DNA of 64,000 bases from Neolentinus lepideus HHB14362 ss-1 (lineage: Eukaryota; Basidiomycota; Agaricomycetes; Gloeophyllales; Gloeophyllaceae). The position numbers and the translations under genes are program-made. The stretch is from NCBI GenBank assembly GCA_001632425.1, contig KV425578.1:228498-292497 (forward strand), given 5' to 3'. The notes under the pieces were generated by a model. The model was not told where the DNA came from and did no database searches. It was given only the letters and a program-made list of their open reading frames with translations. Of this stretch, positions 1-10,780 are shown one piece after another. Every line of letters starts with the position of its first letter. Position 1 is the stretch's first letter.

Positions 1-321
1 AGGAATGTACCGAGCTCCATGAAGAGGCCGATGGAGGAGGAGCCTCCGGGACCTTTGCAAGCAGGATGGTCAATACACATTCCCTGACATAATAAACGTT
101 TCTAAGCAAAGTACCTCCGTTGGTCCAGAAGATCACGTCGTCCTCGGCGGGATCGTTCCTGCTTTCGAAGAAATAGAAGAACAGGTGCCTCGCTTCGACG
201 TCGATATAACCAGTATACGCCCTAGAGTCACATCAGTTCGCGATTCGCGATCACAGCTAGACTGTACATACGCGACAGTTCCATCGCAGAAGTCGCTCTT
301 TTTGACCCGTACACTGTGCTT
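1..321 (-). pseudogene. S10 serine carboxypeptidase copy A, inner part (disrupted, partial)
   Basis: This is the downstream part of a minus-strand secreted carboxypeptidase gene that runs off the left edge of the window. Read on the minus strand it encodes the end of exon 1 (the SDFCDGTV segment), an intron, an exon with the [15 protein letters not shown] segment, and an exon with the oxyanion motif written GPGGSS instead of the family's usual GPGCSS. It is nearly identical to 16539-16860 in copy C, so A and C are recent duplicates. The reading frame is interrupted at 321 by the left end of a transposon; the rest of exon 1 resumes at 9204. The catalytic Ser, Asp and His exons lie outside the window. 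Confidence 0.85.
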
Positions 322-368
322 CAGTGTTGTGCCGGTTCACATTTGCGAGGTTCGGTTTACACGTCAAC

Positions 369-416
369 CCCAGTGAAAAGCGGCGCGAGGCTGCTCGTTT
401 TCCCTCGCTTTATCTC
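369..416 (+). repeat. Left terminal inverted repeat of the Tnp2 element
   Basis: 48 bp, perfectly complementary to 7920-7967. The flanking 7-bp repeat CGTCAAC is at 362-368. Confidence 0.95.
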
Positions 417-692
417 GTTACGAACGAGATAAATCCAACAAAATAGAAAAACTGGCAATACGTTAGAATCGGAATATGATGTATTCAATTAACCTCGTAT
501 CTCCTCTCTTCCGAGAGATTATAATACAATGAAATAGAATACTTCAGGTTGTAGCTCGCATTTCAGATTCAATTTAAATCGATTACATTCGATTTTCAGA
601 GTTTATTGTGCATTCAAATATTCGATTTTCTCCGATTATCCTATAATGCCCCGTTCGCGGTCCCCCCCCCCGCTCCTCCCACTTGACTCACA

Positions 693-3370
693 TCACATCG
701 CTGCCGCTGCTGCCCCACCACTCACCGCGTTGTTGAGGTCCTTAGGTATTTCCGCCCATGTTTTCACACCTCCCGCCGCCTTCTATAGAGGGATAGAGAG
801 CAAGAAGTACGTACATCAGAATAGATTGTATACGAAGACAATATGAAGACATACCTGAATAGCCCTGGTGCGCCTTTCAAACTCCTGGAGAAGCAAATCA
901 GTAGATACTAGCTCTACCCGCACATAAGACTCACCTTCAGTGATTTGTCATCAGCTTTAACCTTGCCCCAGTACTCTTGCCACATCTCCGGACTCCCATC
1001 CTGATGCTGCCGCTTCCATTCCCTCGCGCAAAGGTTACTGAGGATATGTCAGGGTAACTGCTGCCAACGAGAAGACATCACGTACCGTGCAGTGATTTTA
1101 CTCGTTTCAGGTACTTCAAATGTGCGTTGAAGCCCCTTTTTGTTTCTTGCGATGCTCGGGCGAGTCTTCGGAAGAGAACTACTATTCGGGCCAGCATCAG
1201 TAGAGATGGCGTTTGTAGCAGCGGAGGCCTGGACAGCAGTGGTAGCAGCAGAATCGGAAGACACAACTGTGACATTCAGAGGGGCTATACTGGAAGTCAG
1301 GTCCGTAGCAGAAACATCAGCTCTGGTGGTGATAGTTGAGACAGAATCTTGTCCAGTTCTAGTGAGATCCATTGAAGACGCGAGAGCTACGGTCGCTAGC
1401 GAAGCTAGAGCTTCAATCGAGCTTGCGGCAGAAGCAGTGGTCCAACCCAGAACGCTAGTCATCGGAGCAGGAGTGCTTGTCGAAGGCAGAGGTTGAGTCA
1501 AAGTGGACACAGTCGCCAAAGCAGGAGTCGCGGTTCTCGAAGTAGGAGAGGCAATCGTTACAGTAGGAGGAGCAGTCGTCGGAGTGGCAGTGACAGGCGT
1601 TATAGCATGACTAGGAGTCATCGTAGCAGAGGCAGTAGTCATCGAGGCAAGAGTTGGAGTTGTTGCAATGGGATCGGTCATTGTAGCAGAGGCAGTAGTC
1701 GTCGAAGAAGTCGAAGCCGCAATAGAACTTGAAGTGATGGTTGCAGGTAACCCTTTGGTGACCGTCTCCCGTGTACCTGTGACATTTGCGCTCCAGTCGA
1801 CACGTCAGTGCATCGGCATGGACAGCAACGAACCAGGGATGCACTTACAGTGGGTCCTTGATTTGTTATGGTGCAATTAGACACGGCCTTCAGAATCTAC
1901 GGTACAGAAATTAGAGTCATACCTTGAACTTCGGGCGCGGCTTCACTGGTCTCTGTGTCGATTCGGCTTTGGCAGCAGATGGTCCCGGGTCTGGAAGGGG
2001 ACTGATCCTGGCCTTCTTCTTCACAACAGGTGGCGCAGCTCTAGTATCTTCGTCCTCCACCTCTGAATCTGCTGGCGGTATGTCCTCACCCTTGATATGT
2101 CTGTTGGCATCGTCCTTGCTGGCCTGCGACAACCTCCTATGTCTAAGCCATTGCGGGTATGCATCACGGGCTAATCGCATGGCCTTCCAGCCACCTGCGC
2201 ACAGTCGTAGCTCTCAGAATCGTGAGTGCATTTCATGTTTGTATTGATCTTGTATACCAAGCCCATTGTCAGTCATCCAGCCGTCTGGTGCAATGCCCTT
2301 CGCATAGATAGAGTTGAAGAAACCACGCATTGCCTCGCGCATTTCCTCTACGCGTGCCGCGGAGACTGGAACACCATCGATGTCAACTATATACTTAGTG
2401 GCTTTCTTCTCCTCCTTTTCCGAAGCAGAAGGTCGGCCGCGTTTCCCTGTCTTACCCATCTCTGGAGACCACGATCCTTTGTCCCAAAAAAGTAACTTCT
2501 TGTGGTCTTGACTGAAATCTTTCTCCATTACCCAGCACTCTGGCGGTGTAGTAGCTCGAGGTATCAGAGCGACGATAGGCATGCCCCCACTGGACCCGGT
2601 AGATATAGCCTCGTTACCAGCCCAAGCGAGCAGTTGCGGGACATGAGCAGCGAGTCCTTCGAATGACGATCTGTGTAACAATTTTGGCAGGTCAGGGATT
2701 TTGTAAGACAAGAATAACATCACAGTCCTTACTTGTATGCGTTCCCTTCCCTCAAGAGCGCATAATTCTCCTTTTCGAGCTGAGATATGCGACCCTTCAA
2801 TTGACGCACTTGATGCTTGAGCTGCGTGTATGCATCTGGTGCACCCTGCAGGATCTGGCGGTCCACAAACAGTACAGACGGTGTTGACAGTGACCGAGAC
2901 GTGTTGTTTAGTGAAGACAGACCCAGTGCATTACCATGAGGAGACCAGTCGTCTTGCATTCCAGCATCGAGGAAGGTGGTATTGGTGACCACAGACGCTG
3001 AGTGAGTTCCGGATGGTGTGATGTCTCTGATGTCGTCCTCATCATAGTCCAAATGATGTGTCTGCAAGCGGATGCTGGAGGGAGCTGACCTAGACGGCAC
3101 AGGAGACCACAATTGCGAAGTAGAGCTGAGATCGGACACAGACCTCTTGCGTAAACCGTGGAATTCTCCAAGAGGTTCGGAGATGTTTCCGAGTGCAGTC
3201 TGTCCAGGCAACGGTGTCCAAGTCCCAGAGAGGCCACTGTATTCCCGGCGAGCATGCTGCGAGTAGTGTTCCAAGAACTCAAATGGGGGGGACGCTGTTC
3301 TACGAGGTGCTGGTGTTGCCGTCATGGTCTTGCAGAAGGACAATGTTTTCACTGACTTAGATGCATTCAT
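693..3370 (-). CDS. Second protein of the Tnp2 element (function unknown)
   Basis: A multi-exon minus-strand gene wholly inside the transposon. The first exon (start near 3370 or 3325) is Ser/Thr/Pro-rich and ends in a coiled coil around 2735-2830 (heptads with QLKHQVRQLKGRISQLEKEN). The next exon (about 2220-2670) has a lysine-rich GKRGRPS stretch and aromatic residues. Later exons give an acidic and proline-rich linker, a very Thr/Ala/Ser-rich block (about 1100-1680), then short exons with REWKRQHQDGSPEMWQEYW and AAGGVKTWAEIPKDLNNAV, stopping at 693-695. Exon edges are inferred. It may be a DNA-binding accessory protein analogous to TNPA of plant CACTA elements, but no homologous domain is recognised, so that is inference. 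Confidence 0.55.
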
Positions 3371-3784
3371 ACTATGTGGCGCGTCATCACATCCGTGGGA
3401 ACTGGTGGATATAGCCAGCGTAGACACATACAATTGGAATTATAAGTTCCCAATGTGATTAACGTCTACTTCGACCATCAAGACATTTGAGAATCACGGT
3501 AAATATCGAATAAATAAAACAATCTGACTCCAGCTGATTTTGTGCTGCCTCCCCAATACTTCTCTCCTCGGCCCAATGATGCCACCTCCCTTCAATTACA
3601 TGCTGCACCACAGCCTTGAGATTGAAGAAACCCGTGTCAATTCGATATGCACCGAGGGCGAAGTCGAGATCGAGATCACTATACGACCTAAAGATGCTAG
3701 TGCTGCGGGTGTAGTGGTGAGTACAGCACAATGGCAGCCACTTTTACAGAGGCACTCACTCTACTCCAGCTATTCACACTCAAA

Positions 3785-4394
3785 ATGAGCTATCCTGCGC
3801 ATGCCGACATCAATCTGTGTGCAAACGGCGACACTAACGACGACACTATCATCGAACCCGAACAACCCAGCAAGCGTGCTGAGACGCCTAATGATGACAC
3901 TATCATCGAACCCGAACGACCCAGCAAGCATGCTGAGACACCCAAGACACAAGCAGTCATTTCGCAATGGCTTGCGCAGTCCTCAGGCTCGCTCGATCAA
4001 TCACCAAGGTCCCAGGATTCACCACCGCCATTCCCAGGAAGCCCCCCCCCAGAGATTGCCGATGCGGCCTCCACAGCAACCTCAAAGACTGAGCCGCCCG
4101 ATACGTACTGCCCCTGGGAAGTCCAGGAGCACCTCAATCGGCTCTGGCTGACTGGGCGCATGCCATGGCCTTTCGTGAGTGACCTCCACTGAACCTAGAA
4201 CCTTACTAACATTGTTGTTTACTATATAGATGCCACCCACCGGAGACAAAAGCTCTCGGTTGCCAGCGCCCATCCCTCAAGTGGCCCCTGCGGTGATCGA
4301 GGGCAAGGGCAGTAAAAGAGCTGCTGCGCATCTTGATGAACAAGACGGGAATGCTGGAGAGGACCGTTTGAAGCGCAGTAGACATTGTCCCTAG
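3785..4394 (+). CDS. Small plus-strand protein of the Tnp2 element
   Basis: Two exons read from ATG 3785: exon 1 to about 4173, an intron starting GTGAGTGACC and ending ACTATATAG, then an exon to the TAG at 4392-4394. The product is hydrophilic and includes two near-identical tandem 18-residue units (N-D-D-T-I-I-E-P-E-x-P-S-K-x-A-E-T-P) encoded at about 3835-3945, followed by a Pro/Ser-rich stretch and a basic C-terminus (GSKRAAAHLDEQ, LKRSRHCP). It converges tail to tail with the transposase, whose last codon is 33 bp away. No known domain is seen. It could be an element-encoded accessory protein or a captured host fragment. Confidence 0.5.
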
Positions 4395-4426
4395 GTAGTC
4401 AAATATATATGCTGTCGAATGTAATT

Positions 4427-7400
4427 CTACTCATTATCGTCATCATGAGCACCCTCAGTATCTGCTTCATGCCCCCCCTGCATCATAGAGATGTCTAAAC
4501 CTGGCTTTTCTGCAACAAACCATCTCTTGATTGGTTCATTTCCAATCGCGGCAGGATGTGGTATCATTGCAACCACTGATTTGATGTCTTTCACATCGAC
4601 AATCACAGGGCTGTCATCACCCAGATGGGTGCAAGAGAGAAACGTCTGGTGGGATTCGGCAAGGAGCCTTGGATCTGGGAGGCTGTACAGACATACGACG
4701 GCAACATAGTGATCCACATCATTGACTGTGAGGATCAGGTAGTATAGCACTTCAGCGAATCGCACCGAGCCCTGAAAATGTAACTGAGAGATGCATATGA
4801 GTGTCCATTCTCACCCTCGATGAGATATGTATGGTACCTTCACATTGCGGGCAGTGCGAAGCTTCCTGAGCGGTTTGGGTCTTTCTTTCCAAGCAGACCG
4901 CGCGACCTGCCCAGTGGGAAGACTCAAACGAGCCCAACGAAATATCTTCTCGGGACGCTCATTCGAACCAGCCTCTTCATAGTAGCGATGAACTGCAAGG
5001 AGCTCACATTGCCGAGGAACACGTGCATATTTGTCTCGTGCGTGCATGAGGACATAGTTATCTCCAAGATTGACTGCACCTCGCACTAATCGATCAGAGC
5101 AGTCAAGACCAGGAACCATGGCCTTCAATGCATTGGTTTGCGAGCGTAGAAGACCACGCTGCGACAGATTGGCAAAGGGATTAGATGGCTGCCTGACTTC
5201 TCCTCCGAGATCACCTATCAATCTTTCCATTGGATACTGGCTACAGCCAATCAGGGGACCAATACGGGTTGTTTCTGGGCCCATATGAGCCAAGCCATGG
5301 ATGGACGGGCGCACCATGTGTAATCACGATATTTTCCGCTGATAGTATAATGCTTCGAAATCGTAAACAAACTCCAGAATTGCTGCGTGAGCAAACTGCA
5401 GCTCAGAGACTGAGATGGACCGCTGAGACATGATTCTGATGCCATAAACGAGCTTACAGAAATGTCTCCAGTACTTGTCTGGGAGGACACCGTAGAGCAG
5501 AGCAGGGCCCATAGCGATCAGCCACAGTGTATACTCCCATGATTTGTATCCGCTACTGATCTTCTCTGCAGGGTTTCGAGGTGGACGATCGAATGATCCT
5601 GGCAGATACGGGGTTGTGTTCGCAACTGTCTCGCCGTGGCATTTCCAGACATCTCCTTTGAGTACAGCCCACGGCCAATTTGCCTTATCATCTCCAGGTT
5701 CACAGTGGAGTGTTCCACGCCAAAGAGGTACGAACAAGTCTGGGAGGTTGAGAGCAAGAAGGTGCATGATATCTGGGCCCCACGTGCTAGGACACCCGAA
5801 GCTACGGGACAAACCACTGAAGAGACTTGGTTTGCAAATTCCTGTCTCAAGTCGTCGACGTTCATACTGTGTTTGATTTGGAGATGCCTCGACTAACCGG
5901 AGGTTGGTATTGTAGTCCTGCCCCGACCGCTTGACTACTTCAGATAGACATACGTCAGGGTGATCACATCCTTCAACCGCAGGCCCATCTGGCTTGAGAA
6001 GCGCAGGATAATAGTGTGTCCCATCAGGCTTTTGGCGTCCAAGGAGGGGACAGTAGTGCCGGCAAGCTCGATGACCATGATGTCCGACCTGACCATTCAA
6101 CATCGCCATGGCAGGTCCATCGGCTAAACCAAGCAGAAACCACAAGAATGATGTGAAGACACGATCACGAGAAGCATCCCAGACACGAAGGCCTTCAATT
6201 TGTAGTGCGGCAAGATGGAAGAGTCCCAGAAATATGAACGAGTCGAGGTTCTTCGGTTTGTTCAGACCAGGGATAAAACCACCGGGGAGGATGTGCTTCT
6301 TCTTGTACCGAAGATCTGGTGAGAGGTCGCCAACAACCCAGATATAGATCCACGTATCAGAAGCTTTGTTTTGATATAACTGGGCACCATCCGTCGAGAA
6401 CAACAGTACCATATCATCGTCTGTAATCTTCCCATCCGCAACCGCTTCGAGGTAGTCGCTGCCGCTGATGAGGTCGACAAATTCTTTCAGCTCACCGTCG
6501 GTTGCCTCCATTTCAGCCATGACGGCATCCGTGGCCTGACGTCGGTAGGACATATTTTCTGCGCTCTCGGGTATTCGCCACAGAGCCTGTAGCTGCGGGC
6601 CAATGGGTATTGTATAGAATTCTTGTCGTGGTACCTTCTTGTTGCCCTTACTTTTGACAGGGTCGTATCTCTCCTCATTACAGTATGGACATTTTTCTTT
6701 GTCGACCCACGGACCAGTGAAAGCAACACAGCTATTAACGCACATGTCATAGACCACCAGGTAGACACCACTCAGCTCGGCAACTCGACGCTTGATCCGG
6801 TCATAGGAGTATATGTTGGAGTCTGGGTAGCAGCGAAGAATTGCGTCTCAGACAGAATTATATGTCTTTATTGAAGCATTTTGGATAGCCAAGTAGATCT
6901 CGAGTGAGAGCCGAAGGTCAGGGTCGCTGACATTGACAGGGCTCTGAGGAGGATCACGGAGACGCTCTAAGACATGAGCAGAGAGTCCAGAGTGCTTCGG
7001 GTCATCAAGAGTTGCGTTCTTGAGAAGCCGGATGAAGTCCCGTGTAATTTGTATCTCTTCAAGATGACAGGTGTCGTCCTCGAGATCCCCATGGGCATGC
7101 TGTCTCTCTTCTCTGTCATTACCAGTTCCTGGAGGTGTATTCGGGTGCAAGTCATCTTGACGCTGATTATCTTCGAAGCTCCCAGGATCCGGTTGCTCAT
7201 CAAATTGCTCTTCTGTGTCTTCATGAGATCCAGAATTCTCGCCAGAAGTAGACAGAGAGGGAAGAGGACTGGCGGCAGCTTCGCAGAATGGGTTTCACCT
7301 GAGACAGCGTCATCTAGAGATCCAGTCGGCACATCTTCAGGAAACAAGTCAGGTACGCCAGTGCTCGCTTGCAAATCAGGTGCTTCATTACTCTGATGCG

Positions 7401-7674
7401 TGCGAGCAGGAGTCGAGGGTCCTGGTAAGGTGTTGGCACGAGCACGTTTGCGTAGCGTAACATCTCCCGGTGCCGATTTAGCAGCGCGCTTGAGTGCGTG
7501 CAGCGCGAAGAAGTTCTTCGTGCTCTGAGTGGTATTGTCGTCTTGCCGGGCCTTGGCGTGGTTGTACCATGTTCGAAGAGGTATTGTTTTCTGTTTATCT
7601 CCGTTACAGTACTTTGTGCATCCACAAATCTTGCGCGGATTACTAGGCCCAGCCTCTTGTGCATCACCAGGCAT
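4427..7674 (-). pseudogene. Tnp2-family (CACTA-like) transposase with two in-frame TGA codons
   Basis: The likely start is ATG 7674 (MPGDAQEAGPSNP). The N-terminus has a Cys-rich segment (CGCTKYCNGDK), then an acidic region, then the core transposase at 5324-6757: MVYDMCVNSCVAFTG followed by a CPYCNEERY zinc pair, IPIGPQLQALWRIPESAENM, the catalytic-site segment STDGAQLYQNKASDTWIYIW, and LADGPAMAMLNGQVGHHGHR. The C-terminal part (HMVRPSIHGLAHMGPETTR, PMERLIGDLG) continues past a TGA at 5324-5326. Another TGA is at 6848-6850. Both interrupt conserved stretches where Arg (CGA) is plausible. The family cuts and pastes DNA using an RNase H-like DDE fold. The two stops make this copy probably inactive. 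Confidence 0.85.
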
Positions 7675-7919
7675 CTCTAAGAAATAGTTTGAATATGTAG
7701 GTAAATCAGAGAACTGAGTGTAACGAGGTATGCACAAGAAGATTTGGACTTAGTGCAATCAATGTAGCCAACAATTTCGTGATCGGTGCCGAAATTCTTC
7801 ACTCACGAAAACAGAAAACAAATCGAACACTTTTTTCCTACAATCTCAGCCGATTTTCGAGAAGAATTAGAGGTAAATAGAGATTTAAAGAGGAAATTCG
7901 AGACATGGCAAAACTATTA

Positions 7920-7967
7920 GAGATAAAGCGAGGGAAAACGAGCAGCCTCGCGCCGCTTTTCACTGGG
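7920..7967 (-). repeat. Right terminal inverted repeat of the Tnp2 element
   Basis: 48 bp, perfectly complementary to 369-416. Followed by the target duplication CGTCAAC at 7968-7974. Confidence 0.95.
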
Positions 7968-8377
7968 CGTCAACTTTAGAACTAGTTGACTACGGTTTGA
8001 ACAACCGAGATTTTTGGACAATTCTTCCCACGAACCGAACCTTGCCACTATACCGGGTGGCTGAAGATACATTATTGATGTCTGCCCTCTGTGATGCTCG
8101 TACAACTACAGAAAGATATATATAATTGTTATTAGATATTAAAATAGTGAGGTAGTAGTGAGGTCTTTCTAATGCAGTCAAAACATCGCATTAAAACCGG
8201 TCAATAGCACCTATTTTTGCCTTTTATTAGTGATTTTCTGGCTGGGCCCAATACCTGGGGCTTGGGCTGGATTTGACATAGCTCAGGCTCTGCCAAAGTG
8301 AGGCCCTATCCCGGAGGTCGGGTTAGGCTGGGTTTGTGCCCGGGTCGGGCTAAGCCCTGGGCTCCTGGGCTTGTATA

Positions 8378-8707
8378 CTGTACCATTTCGATCAATTCGC
8401 CGTGTCACGCGTCACGCGTCCCTCTAGCGTGCGAAATTTAGGTATTGTCACGCGTCATGTAGCTAGGTGGCGAAATGAAATGCCAATGTCGGAAATTTCC
8501 GAACACCATTATAAGTGATTACCAGCAGAAAGAAGGTTTAAAATGGATTAAATTGGGATTAAAAGTCTATACGGAAATATCCGACATGTCTGGGACACTT
8601 GCAAAGTTGGGAGCCTGTCACGCGTCGTCCGGCGAGGCGGCGGGCTGGCGAACTGATTCCGGTTGTCACGCGTCATGGCCGGCGGCGAATTGATCGAAAT
8701 GGTACAG
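8378..8707. mobile_element. 330-bp Tc1/mariner-type MITE inside the hAT-like element
   Basis: Perfect 25-bp terminal inverted repeats (8378-8402 and 8683-8707, starting CTGTACCATTTCGATCAATT) are flanked by TA on both sides (8376-8377 and 8708-8709), as expected for Tc1/mariner target duplications. There is no coding capacity. The motif TGTCACGCGTC recurs at about 8403, 8448, 8618 and 8664, giving extra inverted symmetry inside the TIRs. Confidence 0.9.
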
Positions 8708-9203
8708 TAGCAGATCTTGTAAGTGCTTTGGAGGCACAAGAAATTATCAGACATGTAATTATTAATGATAGATATCTATTATGAATGCATCCCGCCTCCC
8801 AAGTGTCTACTAGGTCACAGATACAACCTTCATAACCGTGACTGGTGCATAGTGCATAGGAGTTGCAGTCCGGTAGCACGTGGTTACGGACATCACCGGA
8901 GATCCCAATTTGGCAGTGAGTCATCATTCAAGGTCAAATCCGGGTGATCTGTCCTTTGTAGCCTGATCCCATCCAGTAAATATACATAGAAAGTTCAGAA
9001 AATATGGAAGGATATAGACAAGGAGTCTACAGACACTATGCTAGGTATATAATGTACTTTATTGTGTTATTCGAGGCAATATAGGCCGTGGGTAACCAGC
9101 GCTACAGTTGCCCGGTTTGGTGACCGAAAATGTGCGTCAACTAGTTGCCCAGTTGACGGTTTCGTCAACCGATGTCAACAAGTTGCGAACCGGCACAACA
9201 CTA

Positions 9204-9433
9204 CTGTGCTTTGGGAACGCCGGATGGTCCAAGGTAGTAAACTCGCTGCTCAAGGTGCTCAGTTGACCGAACGGCTTGAACGCCTCTGGATCAAACGACG
9301 CGAGTCGATCATTCTTGGAGTTGTGTGCTTGGATTCCATATACACCCAGATTCAATGTTCCGAACGGGTTTTGATGATGTGTCGCGACGGCCGAGGCATA
9401 GAGCAACCCTACTAGAAGTGCGAAAGACCGCAT
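9204..9433 (-). pseudogene. S10 serine carboxypeptidase copy A, 5' part of exon 1 (cut off by transposon)
   Basis: From ATG 9433 the minus strand encodes a signal peptide (MRSFALLVGLLYASAVATH) and the propeptide-like N-terminus shared with copies B and C (LASFDPEAFKPFGQLSTL, then DHPAFPKHS). At 9211/9204 the coding sequence meets the 8-bp duplication CTGTGCTT and the transposon; the same codons continue at 321. The original gene would have been a secreted or vacuolar carboxypeptidase like copy B. An ATG at 9457 is in frame, but the start at 9433 aligns with the paralogues. Confidence 0.85.
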
Positions 9434-9760
9434 ACTGAAAACCCGGTATGCTTTCAAGCTCGGTGAACGCTGCAGTGCAGGGCTTCGAAACCGCGTCCCC
9501 GCACCTGCGTGATTCAGTTTCGGATATTATATTATGCGGGGCACTAGTGATGCGTCTTCGTTATCGTATCGGCCCTTCGATGATATGACGGAGAGAATGC
9601 ATGCCCCGTGCCGGGCGACGCCTGTTGAGAAGAACCGGAAGTTTGCAAGACTGTTAGCCTCTAGAAAGCGTTGACGAAGAAGGAAGCAGGAATATTGTCA
9701 AACATACGCACACGTGAAGACGAGCCTATCGAGTCCATGCATATGTAAGGAGGCCTGCCA
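9434..9760 (-). promoter_or_regulatory. Upstream region of copy A, homologous to those of copies B and C
   Basis: The 5' flank shares with 14391-14790 and 17091-17440 a GTTTCGGA(T/G)ATTAT TATA-like stretch, a GTCTTCGTTATCG block, and a distal block around GCGTTGAC...CAAACATA...CACAC/GTGAAGACG. Such conservation across paralogues shows the tandem duplication included the promoters. No specific transcription-factor site is claimed. Confidence 0.6.
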
Positions 9761-9816
9761 AGGTGATGCCCAGTCGAATGATTTCAAACAGGCAAGTATG
9801 GAATCATTAACGTCAT

Positions 9817-10707
9817 TCACTCATCGGTAATATTTCTACGGGGCGTGAACCGTCGGAGCATGAAACTGTTCAACAAAGCTCGGTCTGCCTCTGCCTCCAG
9901 TTCATATGCAAGTATGAACCTATGTACCCACGGATACCACTCCCTGTTGTCCGAACGCCAGTTCCCCCAGTTCATCGTCTTACAGTACTCCCAATGCGCA
10001 GGAAACCAACCTGCACATTCCCAGTCAATGATGCCGGTAATCGTACCGTCCTCCCTTGCCATGATATTGCGCGTCATAAAATCGTTGTGAGTGAACACCA
10101 GGGGGTGGGATTTAGCGTGAGCTTCTTTCACGACGTCGGCAAACACGTCGACTGGCTGCAAATTGCGCAGCTGTAAATTCATGTGCTGCTCGTCCCGGAA
10201 AGGTCCTGTCAGCGGCTCCCACTGATGCAACCGCCAGCAATATACCGGCCCACCGAGGATGGAACAGATCGAGGTTCCTGGGGGCGGCGGAATGCTTCGA
10301 AGCTGCCTGATATACTCAGCAAGCTGCACGACCACTTTATCCTTACTGGCCTCAGAGAGACCCCACCATAAATCCACAAGAGCCTTGCCACAAACGCGGT
10401 CCATGATGATATGCGTAGCGCCATCCCAACGAAACTGTAACCTCGTCCGCGGGATGGGAATGCCGGTCTTCGCTGCTGTATAAAACGTATTGTAGTGCAT
10501 TCGGCTTCGGCATTCTTTGCGCGTTCCACAAACAACCAACGGCTTACTAGTGTCACTTGATGGGTAAAAAATAATAAACGAAGGAGAGACTACTATCTTC
10601 ATCCAATCCAAAGGCCTTGCCCACCCGAACACTGCGGGCAAGGTACCGCAGTGAAACCGTCCATGTGCATAATTAGACATCATGCGTATCGGACATGCAT
10701 TCGCCAT
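9817..10707 (-). CDS. APH-fold (aminoglycoside phosphotransferase family) kinase-like protein
   Basis: A single-exon gene of 296 residues from ATG 10707. It has the family's catalytic loop as FTHNDFMTRNIM, where the second residue of the Brenner motif is Asn (HND) instead of the usual Gly (HGD), with the catalytic Asp and Mg-binding Asn kept. The metal-binding segment GIIDWECAGWFPAHWEYCK follows, replacing DFG. The N-lobe is less clear, with IPIPRTRLQFRWDGATHIIMDRV marking the hinge. In fungi this expanded family phosphorylates small molecules of mostly unknown identity; drug resistance should not be assumed. A decayed relative lies at 18838-19180. It sits directly downstream of a truncated PSD1 fragment. 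Confidence 0.85.
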   Translation of the reverse strand: MANACPIRMMSNYAHGRFHCGTLPAVFGWARPLDWMKIVVSPSFIIFYPSSDTSKPLVVCGTRKECRSRMHYNTFYTAAKTGIPIPRTRLQFRWDGATHIIMDRVCGKALVDLWWGLSEASKDKVVVQLAEYIRQLRSIPPPPGTSICSILGGPVYCWRLHQWEPLTGPFRDEQHMNLQLRNLQPVDVFADVVKEAHAKSHPLVFTHNDFMTRNIMAREDGTITGIIDWECAGWFPAHWEYCKTMNWGNWRSDNREWYPWVHRFILAYELEAEADRALLNSFMLRRFTPRRNITDE

Positions 10708-10780
10708 GGCGCGACGCGTCTAAAGGCTGAGCTATAGCTACTAGTAAAGCTGTCTAAAGCTTGTTTCATTTGCTTCCGAA

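Larger units (their letters stand above)
369..7967. mobile_element. Tnp2/CACTA-like DNA transposon nested in the hAT-like element
   Basis: This 7.6-kb element has perfect 48-bp terminal inverted repeats (369-416 and 7920-7967, starting CCCAGTGAAAAGCGGCGCGA). The flanking direct repeat CGTCAAC occurs at 362-368 and 7968-7974. It carries three spliced reading frames: a Tnp2-type transposase (minus, 4427-7674), a small plus-strand frame (3785-4394) and a second minus-strand protein (693-3370). The transposase family and CAGTG-containing terminus fit the CACTA-like superfamily, but a 7-bp target duplication is not the 3 bp usual there. Two in-frame TGA codons in the transposase suggest this copy is dead. 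Confidence 0.85.
322..9203. mobile_element. hAT-like element inserted in carboxypeptidase copy A (host of two nested elements)
   Basis: The ends are inverted repeats, CAGTGTTGTGCCGGTTC at 322-338 and its complement at 9187-9203, which differ only in the first base (C versus T). They are flanked by an 8-bp direct repeat CTGTGCTT at 314-321 and 9204-9211, and removing the element restores the carboxypeptidase reading frame exactly. An 8-bp duplication with a YAGTG-type terminus is the hallmark of hAT transposons. Without its nested insertions (369-7967 and 8378-8707) the element is only about 0.95 kb and shows no transposase, so it is non-autonomous. Subterminal GTTGAC/GTCAAC and GGTT(T/C)G motifs recur at both ends. 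Confidence 0.85.

Noticed and set aside
1140..1880. Several overlapping frames rich in Ser, Arg or Ala on the plus strand
   Set aside because: They are shadows of the Thr/Ala/Ser-rich minus-strand exon of the transposon's second protein, caused by its simple codon pattern.
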